From Bacteroidetes bacterium UBA2664 (GTDB lineage Bacteria > Bacteroidota > Rhodothermia > Balneolales > Balneolaceae), in NCBI GenBank assembly GCA_002359315.1, contig DEMS01000015.1:62001-126000 (forward strand): a stretch of DNA of 64,000 nt, written 5' to 3'. Positions 57,127 through 64,000 of the stretch are shown here, in pieces. The notes beneath the pieces were generated by a model. The model was not told where the DNA came from. It saw only the letters and a list, made by a program, of their open reading frames with translations, and ran no database searches. Every line of letters starts with the position of its first letter. Positions within the stretch are counted from its first letter, which is position 1. A program made the position numbers and the translations under genes.

Positions 57127-57394
57127 TCAATTATCTGATTTAAATGTTTAGCGATAGTAAAGATTTTATTGGAACCATACGTGAATTCCGACTGCAGACG
57201 AATCATTTTTTTTTTACAGATGTTTACTATCTTAACGTATTCTGACTCCTTGAAAAAAAATTTATTCACCCGGAACAAATAGTGTCCATTCAAGGATTAA
57301 CCATTATTAATTCCGGTCATTTTCTCGATTTAAATATAACAGATTGTTGAGTTAGAATCGACCGATACCTCGTTGCTTTCACGAACCCCTGCTT

Positions 57395-59086
57395 ATGAAT
57401 TTGGAAACGTACTCGATTATTACCAATGGAATCTTATTTCTGATGATTGCTGTTTTTTTGAGGCACTCTCTTTACAGGTTACGCTATTTCCTGCACATGT
57501 TTCAACAAAATGGGTACAAGTTAAATGAGATGATCTCATGGTTAACCGGTCATCTCTTTTCAAAAACCATTTTATTGGAGCATATATTTTATCTGGTACT
57601 GATTCTTTCCATGAATTTTTATATCGCAGAAAAAATCACAACCAGTACCGGGTCTCTCATCATGGGGATTTTTGCTATTTTTTGGTTTATCGATATCTCT
57701 GCATTCAGATCAGAACAAGAAAAAAAACCACTTATTTTCACTCCAAGGATGATTCGGCTCTCATTAATGGCCATCATTCCCCTTTTGATTATTTGGTATC
57801 GGGTCTTTGAAAGTGCATTTCTGCCCATTCCGGTTCTGGACCTGTTCACTCTCGTCCTCTTCTCAAATCCATATAATCTGGCGTTTTCACTCATTCTCGT
57901 AGACATTGCCATTCCGGTACTTCTGCTCTTGGGCGGACTCGCCGCGCTCCCGCTGGAAACTTGGATTCAAAATGGTTTTAAAAGAAAAGCCCGTAAAAAA
58001 TTGGCTTCAATGCCTCATCTGAAGGTGATCGCCATTACCGGCAGTTACGGTAAAACCAGCACAAAGTTCGCTATTTCCGCTTTCCTTAAAGAGCGATTAA
58101 ATGTATGCGTAACCCCGGGCAGCTACAACACACCGATGGGAATTTGTAAAGTGATCAATAATGATTTGAATGCCCGTCATGAAGTTTTGATACTGGAAAT
58201 GGGAGCACGATATGAGGGAAATATCAAAGAGTTATGTGATATCGCCAAACCGGATATCTCCGTCATCACAAATGTAGGAATATCCCACCTCGAAACCTTT
58301 GGTTCTGTGGATACGATTGCAAAAGAAAAATCTACCTTGGCAACCGAGCTGAAAACAGACGGTACGCTGATCTTAAATGGTGATGACCCAAAGGTCAGAA
58401 AAATGGGAAATCTGCGGAATGACGTGAATACCGTATTCACCGGAAATGGGGAAGCCGTTGAAGCGTCCGATATAAAAATAGGGTCAGAGGGTACTTCTTT
58501 TAATTTAAAATTCAATAATCGTTCAAAATCCGGACGTGAAGATGAAGAGGTTGAAATCAAAACCCGTCTGCTGGGCAGTCACAATATTCAGAATTTACTC
58601 CTTGCCGCAGCGGTCGCCAATGAGCTGGATATCCGTCCTGCAACTATTGCCATCGCGGCATCCGCGATGAAACCTGTAGAGCACCGGCTGGAATTAAAAC
58701 AACAGAATGGATTCCTGATTATAGATGATGCTTTTAATTCCAATCCTGTTGGGGCAAAAAGTGCCGTTGATGTCCTCTCTACGTTTGAAGGAGGAAAAAA
58801 AATTATCATAACCCCCGGCATGATTGAGCTCGGCGACTCCGAGGAGATCGAAAATGAACGTTTTGGCAGGCATATCGGAGAGTCCTCCATTGATCTGGCG
58901 ATACTGGTTGGATCACAGCGAACGATCCCCATTTTAAGAGGTATTGAGTCGACAGATATCGATAAAAAAACTCAAATAAAAGTAGTGGATTCCCTTTTTG
59001 ATGCGAATCGATTTCTAAAAGAGTTTGCAGAGCCCGGCGATATTGTTCTCTATGAGAATGATCTTCCCGACTCCTATCAAGAGTAA
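57395..59086 (+). CDS. Membrane-anchored Mur ligase (MurF-like)
   Basis: 563 residues. The first 190 contain about five membrane helices (LFLMIAVFL, IFYLVLILSMNFYI, LSLMAIIPLLIIWY and others) in place of the UDP-substrate-binding domain of MurF. The ligase core follows: ATP loop ITGSYGKTSTKF (G216-T223), LEMGARYEGNIKELCDIAKP, ISHLETFG, and the C-terminal VEHRLELKQ and DDAFNSNPVG. The nearest family is MurF, which adds D-Ala-D-Ala to the peptidoglycan precursor, but the lost N-terminal domain suggests a different acceptor. It converges with dinB. Confidence 0.8.
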   Translation: MNLETYSIITNGILFLMIAVFLRHSLYRLRYFLHMFQQNGYKLNEMISWLTGHLFSKTILLEHIFYLVLILSMNFYIAEKITTSTGSLIMGIFAIFWFIDISAFRSEQEKKPLIFTPRMIRLSLMAIIPLLIIWYRVFESAFLPIPVLDLFTLVLFSNPYNLAFSLILVDIAIPVLLLLGGLAALPLETWIQNGFKRKARKKLASMPHLKVIAITGSYGKTSTKFAISAFLKERLNVCVTPGSYNTPMGICKVINNDLNARHEVLILEMGARYEGNIKELCDIAKPDISVITNVGISHLETFGSVDTIAKEKSTLATELKTDGTLILNGDDPKVRKMGNLRNDVNTVFTGNGEAVEASDIKIGSEGTSFNLKFNNRSKSGREDEEVEIKTRLLGSHNIQNLLLAAAVANELDIRPATIAIAASAMKPVEHRLELKQQNGFLIIDDAFNSNPVGAKSAVDVLSTFEGGKKIIITPGMIELGDSEEIENERFGRHIGESSIDLAILVGSQRTIPILRGIESTDIDKKTQIKVVDSLFDANRFLKEFAEPGDIVLYENDLPDSYQE

Positions 59087-59090
59087 ACGA

Positions 59091-60206
59091 TTAATATCGG
59101 GAATCATCTTTTTTAAATGGAATCTCCAGCTGTTCTCCAATCACACCTTCCTCAGAAAGGTTCAGTGTAGAGACCGATATGCCAAGCAGTCGTATCTCAC
59201 GGATACCGGCCTCTGTTTCATGTAATAACCTTCGCGAAACCGTTGCCAGCTCTTCTTGGCTATTGGTATAATGCGTCAAAGTTTGGCTCCGTGTAACCGT
59301 TTCAAAGTCTTTATATCGAACTTTTAGGGTGATCGTTTTCCCCATAGCCTCCAATTTCTTCATGGACGTTGATACTTTTTCAGCCAGTTGATTTAAAAAT
59401 TCTACGATCCATTCCAAATCTGATACATCGTCTGAAAAAGTTCTCTCTTTGCCGATCGATTTACGGATGCGATTTGGTTTCACCCTTCTCAAATCAATGC
59501 CTCTGGCAATGCGATAATAGTGATGGCCCGATTTCCTAAACTGTTTCACTAAATCCAACTCCTCCCATCTTTTCAGGTCGGCACCTGTTCGAATGCCGAG
59601 TGATTCCATCTTTAATTTGGTTTTTTTACCGACACCGTGAAATTTTCCAATGTCCAGTTGTTCGATAAACTGTTCCGCTTTTTTTGGGGTGATCACACTC
59701 AGGCCATTCGGTTTCTCCAGATCTGATGCTATTTTTGCTAAAAATTTATTGGCGGCCACGCCGGCGGAGGCTGTCAGGCCGGTCTCTTTTTTAATTCTTT
59801 CCTTGATCTCTTTTGCAATTAAAGTGGCCGACGGATTCCCAGTATGGTTTTCTGTGACATCCAGATAGGCTTCATCCAGTGAAAGCGGTTCAACGAGATC
59901 AGTATAGCTGAAAAAGATTGCTCGTATCTGTTCCGATACCTCCTTATAAACTTCAAATCTCGGTTTTACAAAAATGGCTCTCGGACAAAGCTTTACCGCC
60001 CGTGAAGCCGGCATGGCAGAATGTATCCCAAACTTTCTCGCTTCATAGCTTGCCGCCGCAACCACACCCCGCCCCTGAGGCGAGCCACCCACAACCACAG
60101 GTTTGTTCTTGTACTCCGGAAAATCACGCTGTTCAACAGATGCAAAGAATGCATCCATATCAACATGAATAATTTTCCTGAAACTGTTGTCACTGTTTTC
60201 CATCAA
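59091..60206 (-). CDS. dinB: DNA polymerase IV (DinB)
   Basis: 371 residues. Y-family motifs: IHVDMDAFFASVEQRDFPEY, the steric segment AASYEARKFGIHSAMP, LSLDEAYLDVTE with the catalytic acidic pair, and a helix-hairpin-helix (KFHGVGKKTKLKMESLGI). It copies past damaged bases at low fidelity. The beta-clamp motif near the C-terminus reads GEQLEIPF. It lies 4 bases from the stop of the convergent Mur ligase gene. Confidence 0.96.
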   Translation of the reverse strand: MMENSDNSFRKIIHVDMDAFFASVEQRDFPEYKNKPVVVGGSPQGRGVVAAASYEARKFGIHSAMPASRAVKLCPRAIFVKPRFEVYKEVSEQIRAIFFSYTDLVEPLSLDEAYLDVTENHTGNPSATLIAKEIKERIKKETGLTASAGVAANKFLAKIASDLEKPNGLSVITPKKAEQFIEQLDIGKFHGVGKKTKLKMESLGIRTGADLKRWEELDLVKQFRKSGHHYYRIARGIDLRRVKPNRIRKSIGKERTFSDDVSDLEWIVEFLNQLAEKVSTSMKKLEAMGKTITLKVRYKDFETVTRSQTLTHYTNSQEELATVSRRLLHETEAGIREIRLLGISVSTLNLSEEGVIGEQLEIPFKKDDSRY

Positions 60207-60294
60207 AAAAAATCACTATTGAATGGGTAAAAAAAAGGAAAGTTTGTACCTTATCCATTGGTTGCAAGGTAATACAAATAAATTTTATTCATTC

Positions 60295-60570
60295 ATGGAA
60301 GAATTAAACGCTGTTACAATTTACTGGTTGATATCTATTGGGCTTTTGGTTGGTTTTGTCATCGATATTGTGATGATTAAACGTGGAATCGGGATGATAG
60401 GCAACGTTATTGGCGGAGCTGTCGGAGCCGTCATCATCGGTGTATCTGCTATTTTACTCAATCTTTTCGCACCCCTCATATTCGCTGCTATCGGTTCCAT
60501 TGCATTTCTATTCCTTATTAACGTATTTAGTTTTCATGTAACCGAACAGGTGGACGCTAAAGCTAACTGA
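60295..60570 (+). CDS. Small membrane protein of unknown function
   Basis: 91 residues from the ATG at 60295; an upstream frame (60223) would add 24 residues with no hydrophobic or conserved character. It has three hydrophobic stretches with a Gly-rich helix (IGMIGNVIGGAVGAVIIGV). It may be related to the GlsB/YeaQ-like small membrane proteins, but I cannot confirm that. It precedes the glutamate dehydrogenase gene by 75 bases. Confidence 0.6.
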   Translation: MEELNAVTIYWLISIGLLVGFVIDIVMIKRGIGMIGNVIGGAVGAVIIGVSAILLNLFAPLIFAAIGSIAFLFLINVFSFHVTEQVDAKAN

Positions 60571-60645
60571 CAATCGAATGATTTAGATGTTATAAACATT
60601 ATTTCAACGATCCGATCGTCTACCATCAAATCAAAATAAATTCAC

Positions 60646-62049
60646 ATGAGTGATTATAAATTTTATCTTCAGGTTAATAAAGCATTTGATAAAGCGGCTA
60701 CGTACACCCAATATGATAGAGGCATTCTGGAACAAATTAAATCCTGCAATAATGTGCTTCATATCTCCTTTCCGTTGGAAAAAGATGATGGTTCTATTGA
60801 AGTGATCGAAGGGTGGCGGGTTGAGCACAGTCATCACAAAATGCCCACCAAGGGGGGGATTCGGTATAGCTTGACAGTCAATGAAGATGAAACGATGGCA
60901 CTGGCAGCTCTTATGACTTATAAGTGTGCTGTAGTTGATGTTCCTTTTGGCGGTGCCAAAGGAGGAATCAAAATTAATAAGTCTAACTATTCGGACAGTG
61001 AACTGGAACGGATCACACGGCGCTACACATTTGAACTCTATAAAAAGAATTTTATCGGGCCCGGTACAGACGTGCCTGCACCTGATTACGGTACCAGTGC
61101 ACGCGAGATGGGCTGGATTTTAGATACATATCGTCAACTCAGTTCAGACCTCAATGCAGAAGGTTGCGTAACGGGTAAACCGATTCAAATGGGGGGAATT
61201 CGAGGCCGAACCGAAGCAACCGGCAGAGGCGTCTTTTTTGGAATTCACGAAGCTTGTTCCAATAAAGAAGACATGAAGGAAATCGGACTGGAACCCGGCT
61301 TGGAGGGGAAAACATTTGTTGTACAGGGTTTAGGTAATGTAGGTTATCATGCTGCAAAATACCTGTCAGAAGCCGGTGCCATTATGGTTGGAGTTGCTGA
61401 AATTGATGGCTCCATTTACAGCAAAAAAGGGATCGACCTGGAATCGTTAATGAGTTATAAAAAAGAAACCGGTGGCATTTTAGGTTTTAAAGGCACCAAG
61501 TCTCTATCAGATACTTATGCTGTATTGGAATCAGAATGTGATATTCTAATACCCGCTGCATTGGAAAATCAATTAAATGAAAAAAATGCCGGGAAGATCA
61601 AGGCTAAAATTATTGGAGAAGCGGCGAACGGACCTACAACGACTGAAGCGCATGAAATTTTGAAGAAACGGGGGGCGCTGATTATTCCCGATAATTACCT
61701 GAACGCCGGCGGGGTTACCGTATCTTACTTCGAATGGTTGAAAAATATTCAGCATGTTCGTTTTGGCAGGATGGAAAAACGATTTGAAGAAGATAGTTAC
61801 AAGAAAATTCTCTCAGTGATAGAGGCCGTATCAGACAGAAAATTTTCAGAAAAAGAGTTAAAAGTACTTGCTCAGGGAGGCGGTGAGGAAGAGTTGGTAG
61901 ATTCCGGTTTGAAAGATACCATGATAAACAGCTACAACCAGATCAATGAGTTGAGAAAGCTACATGGTGTTGATCTTCGAACAGCCGCATTTATCAGTGC
62001 GATAAACAAGCTTGGGATTATTTACGACCAGATGGGAATATTTCCATAA
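60646..62049 (+). CDS. Glu/Leu/Phe/Val dehydrogenase (likely NAD(P)-glutamate dehydrogenase)
   Basis: 467 residues. The substrate-binding block MPTKGGIRYS with the following AALMTYKCAVVDVPFGGAKG, and the catalytic DVPAPDYGT region, match glutamate dehydrogenases. The nucleotide fold is VVQGLGNVGYHAAKY. It interconverts glutamate and 2-oxoglutarate plus ammonia in the cytosol. The family also includes leucine and phenylalanine enzymes, so the exact substrate is not fully certain. A hairpin terminator follows. Confidence 0.9.
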   Translation: MSDYKFYLQVNKAFDKAATYTQYDRGILEQIKSCNNVLHISFPLEKDDGSIEVIEGWRVEHSHHKMPTKGGIRYSLTVNEDETMALAALMTYKCAVVDVPFGGAKGGIKINKSNYSDSELERITRRYTFELYKKNFIGPGTDVPAPDYGTSAREMGWILDTYRQLSSDLNAEGCVTGKPIQMGGIRGRTEATGRGVFFGIHEACSNKEDMKEIGLEPGLEGKTFVVQGLGNVGYHAAKYLSEAGAIMVGVAEIDGSIYSKKGIDLESLMSYKKETGGILGFKGTKSLSDTYAVLESECDILIPAALENQLNEKNAGKIKAKIIGEAANGPTTTEAHEILKKRGALIIPDNYLNAGGVTVSYFEWLKNIQHVRFGRMEKRFEEDSYKKILSVIEAVSDRKFSEKELKVLAQGGGEEELVDSGLKDTMINSYNQINELRKLHGVDLRTAAFISAINKLGIIYDQMGIFP

Positions 62050-62055
62050 AAAAAG

Positions 62056-62090
62056 AATCCGGCACTTTTCAAAGTACCGGATTTCATTTA
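62056..62090 (+). terminator. Rho-independent terminator after the glutamate dehydrogenase gene
   Basis: AATCCGGCAC and GTACCGGATT form a ten-base stem with one mismatch and an 8-base loop, followed by a T-rich run, starting 7 bases after the dehydrogenase stop. Confidence 0.8.
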
Positions 62091-62193
62091 TTTCTTTAAC
62101 CAAAACATCTTCTGTTATCTAATACGTAACCAAAGGGGAAATAGTTTCTATTTTTCTTAAAAAAGTAGAAAAAAATCAAAAAATGACTCCATT

Positions 62194-63291
62194 TTGATAC
62201 TACCTATTGTTTGGTTTATCGTTGGGCTGGTTGCGCTTGTCGGTGGTGCAGAGATAATGGTCAGGGCCGTATCGAAAATTGCTACACTGCTTGGTATTTC
62301 AAAATTGATTATCGGTTTAACCGTTGTTGCTTTTGGAACCAGTGCGCCGGAACTGGCAATCAGTATTCAGGCCGGTATCAATGGCCAGACTGATATCATG
62401 ATTGGAAATATTATAGGCAGTAATATCTCTAATACTCTGCTTATTCTTGGTTTGGTTGCCGTAATCATTCCGATAAAAGTGAATATTTCGATCATCAAAT
62501 CGGATGCACCGATTATGATCGGAGCTACACTGCTGGTTTTTATTTTTGCTTTAAACGGGTTTGTCTCTTTTTGGGAGTGCCTGGCCCTCTCTTTATTACT
62601 TTTAGTTTATCTAATTTATCTGGCTCGTCAGGGCAGTCCGGATTTTGTCGTACCCATCAAAAAGCCGGAAAAAAAACTATCAACCAGTATTGGGTACACT
62701 CTGGCCTGCATCGTTGGATTTGTATTATTGATATCCGGAGCGCGATGGATGATAGACAGTGCGATCATCTTTGCAGAAATGGCAGGCGTCAGTGAATTGG
62801 TTGTCGGCCTGACTGTAGTGGCTGTTGGAACCTCCCTTCCGGAGGTCGTTGTCGTATTGGTCGCCGCATTGAAAAATGAACGTGATATCGCCGTTGGAAG
62901 TATTATTGGAAGCAATATCCTGAATCTGCTCGCAGTCCTGGGCGTATCCGGCTTGTTTATCGAGGGCGCGATTCCGGTCCAATCTGTACTGTTACAATTT
63001 GATATGATCGTATTGATCGCAGCTTCTCTGCTCTGTATCCCTATTTTTTATACCGGTTATAGAATAGAGCGATGGGAAGGCGGCATCTTTTTCTTCTTTT
63101 ATCTCTCCTATCTGTTTTATCTCTACCTCTCCAATACTGGACATTCATGGCTTGATGGGTTCACTAATCTGATGATCTATATTGTGCTGCCGGTCATCGG
63201 ACTGATTCTGATTATTGTTACTGCACTTGAAATGAAAAAACGATCCCGATTCAAAGGGTTTAAAACCGTTCAATCCAAATCTGATTCCTGA
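62194..63291 (+). CDS. Sodium/calcium antiporter (CaCA family, YrbG-like)
   Basis: 365 residues with two inverted halves. The alpha-repeat signatures GLTVVAFGTSAPELAISIQA and GLTVVAVGTSLPEVVVVLVA, each followed by GNIIGSNI or GSIIGSNI, are diagnostic of the cation exchange core. It probably exchanges Ca2+ for Na+ or H+ across the inner membrane. The start is TTG (TTGATACTACC); an ATG upstream is in another frame and stops at once. Confidence 0.93.
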   Translation: MILPIVWFIVGLVALVGGAEIMVRAVSKIATLLGISKLIIGLTVVAFGTSAPELAISIQAGINGQTDIMIGNIIGSNISNTLLILGLVAVIIPIKVNISIIKSDAPIMIGATLLVFIFALNGFVSFWECLALSLLLLVYLIYLARQGSPDFVVPIKKPEKKLSTSIGYTLACIVGFVLLISGARWMIDSAIIFAEMAGVSELVVGLTVVAVGTSLPEVVVVLVAALKNERDIAVGSIIGSNILNLLAVLGVSGLFIEGAIPVQSVLLQFDMIVLIAASLLCIPIFYTGYRIERWEGGIFFFFYLSYLFYLYLSNTGHSWLDGFTNLMIYIVLPVIGLILIIVTALEMKKRSRFKGFKTVQSKSDS

Positions 63292-63479
63292 ACACTGTTT
63301 CTGATGTGATGGCCACAGTAAATGGGGCGCCCTTCACCTGCAGAAAGTGCAGTCTACATTGTGGAACAGAAAAGAAACCTTTGATGGTCACCCAACTCTG
63401 AAGATAGTGCCCTCTGTAAGTGGCACGAAGGAGCGGTATTCAGACATTTTTTTAGGCAATTGCTTCAGGGATTGAGGTC
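63292..63479. other. Intergenic segment of unknown nature before the tRNA terminator
   Basis: 188 bases that are less AT-rich than other gaps, with short dyads (CTGCAGAAAGTGCAG; TGCC and GGCA). No coding frame or known RNA was recognised. It could be a decayed element. Confidence 0.4.
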
Positions 63480-63519
63480 AAAAAAATAACCCCTACCGGG
63501 TATCAGCCGATAGAGGTTA
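63480..63519 (-). terminator. Rho-independent terminator of tRNA-Lys
   Basis: Read on the minus strand, a 13-base stem (TAACCTCTATCGG/CCGGTAGGGGTTA with two G-U pairs) and a 7-base loop are followed by seven T. It lies 39 bases beyond the tRNA 3' end. Confidence 0.9.
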
Positions 63520-63558
63520 ATCAAGAGAGAATCTTAACAAAAAATCATGCAATAAATG

Positions 63559-63631
63559 TGAATCGGGAGGGGCTCGAACCCTCGACCCGCGGCTTAAAAG
63601 GCCGCTGCTCTACCAGCTGAGCTACCGATTC
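63559..63631 (-). tRNA. tRNA-Lys (anticodon TTT)
   Basis: 73 bases fold into a standard cloverleaf: acceptor GAATCGG with CCGATTC, D arm GCTCAGCTGGTAGAGC, anticodon stem GCGGC with loop CTTTTAA centred on TTT, and T arm with GGTTCGAGCCC. The discriminator base is A and CCA is not encoded, since the following bases are CAT, so the 3' end is added by the CCA enzyme encoded at 54.6 kb. Confidence 0.97.
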
Positions 63632-63829
63632 ATTACGCATTTTCCAAAGACCACTAAGATAAGGTTTTTTGTTACTGAAAATCAAACCTTCAACTTTTTA
63701 TGGCCTAAAAAATAATGAACTCGGCACGATCCATTGGTAAAATACAAAAAGATGAAGAACTTGTTCAATCTGAGTATCTTAAATCCTAATGGATCCAAAT
63801 TCGTTCAATCAATAAATCAATATAATAAA

Positions 63830-64000
63830 ATGGCTACCATTTTTACTAAGATAGCTAATGGAGAGATCCCCTCCTATAAGATAGCAGAATCAGAAACCCA
63901 TATTGCTTTTCTGGATATCAATCCGATTGCTGCCGGACACACTTTGGTTGTCCCTAAAAAAGAGATCGATTACCTGTTTGATCTGTCCGACTCCCTGCTA
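63830..64000 (+). CDS. HIT-family hydrolase (5' part, runs off right edge)
   Basis: The 57 residues present (MATIFTKIANGEIPSYKIAE, then HIAFLDINPIAAGHTLVVPK) match the start of HINT/PKCI-type histidine triad proteins, which hydrolyse purine nucleoside phosphoramidates. The HxHxH triad would lie beyond the window. The frame is open to base 64000. Confidence 0.93.
   Translation, partial: MATIFTKIANGEIPSYKIAESETHIAFLDINPIAAGHTLVVPKKEIDYLFDLSDSLL

Overview
The window is an ordinary chromosomal stretch of a moderately AT-rich, Gram-negative, outer-membrane bacterium. The secreted proteins end in a type IX secretion (Por) style sorting domain. There is a split HU/SPOR protein pair of the Bacteroidota kind and a class III fructose bisphosphatase, and several genes need TTG starts. 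Together these suggest the Bacteroidota/Balneolota/Rhodothermota group, most like Balneolales. That placement is inferred from gene content, not from a marker-gene tree. No prophage, IS transposase, CRISPR array or rRNA was seen.

Layout. 1-2056: 5' part of a secreted glycine-rich/Ig/FN3 surface protein on the minus strand, running off the left edge. 2522-7904 (minus): GltS-like symporter coupled to a PlsC-type acyltransferase, a lipoprotein beta-propeller, and FtsH. 8136-11535: a c-type cytochrome lipoprotein, a small histidine kinase, an exported VOC protein and tryptophanase. 11674-17635: a nitrosative-stress/heme block with a NirK-like cupredoxin protein, divergent RIC iron-sulfur repair protein, heme A synthase, an Fe-S Rrf2 regulator and HemN. 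17639-30175: a giant propeller sensor kinase, class III FBPase, Xaa-Pro aminopeptidase, an orphan HsdR_N-type nuclease, a 56-residue YegP-like protein, a NYN-LOTUS protein, a universal stress protein, a response regulator and TyrA.

30282-36072 holds two paralogous secreted metalloproteases with TspO between them on the opposite strand, then the Mrp/ApbC ATPase. 36395-47315 is a long plus-strand run that looks like one operon or a few overlapping ones: gcvT, comB, ftsK, lolA, a YbhN-type membrane protein, an outer-membrane barrel, a short HU protein, an HU-SPOR membrane protein, and ExbB/ExbD/TonB-like proteins. It joins envelope construction, chromosome segregation and outer-membrane energisation. 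47316-53335 is studded with homopurine/homopyrimidine repeats, including a 31-bp perfect inverted repeat bounding about 240 bp; these repeats supply the stop codons of at least two genes. 53323-64000 is housekeeping: IspE, SemiSWEET, CCA-adding enzyme, sugar nucleotidyltransferase, a membrane-anchored MurF-like ligase, DNA polymerase IV, glutamate dehydrogenase, a Na+/Ca2+ antiporter, tRNA-Lys(TTT) and the start of a HIT-family gene.

I did not find a clear-cut new system. The best candidates for follow-up are the NirK-like protein whose catalytic residues appear replaced, the repeat family that forms gene 3' ends, the membrane MurF-like protein, the split HU/HU-SPOR pair beside the Tol/Ton-type motor, and the small nuclease neighbourhood at 24.6-26.7 kb.
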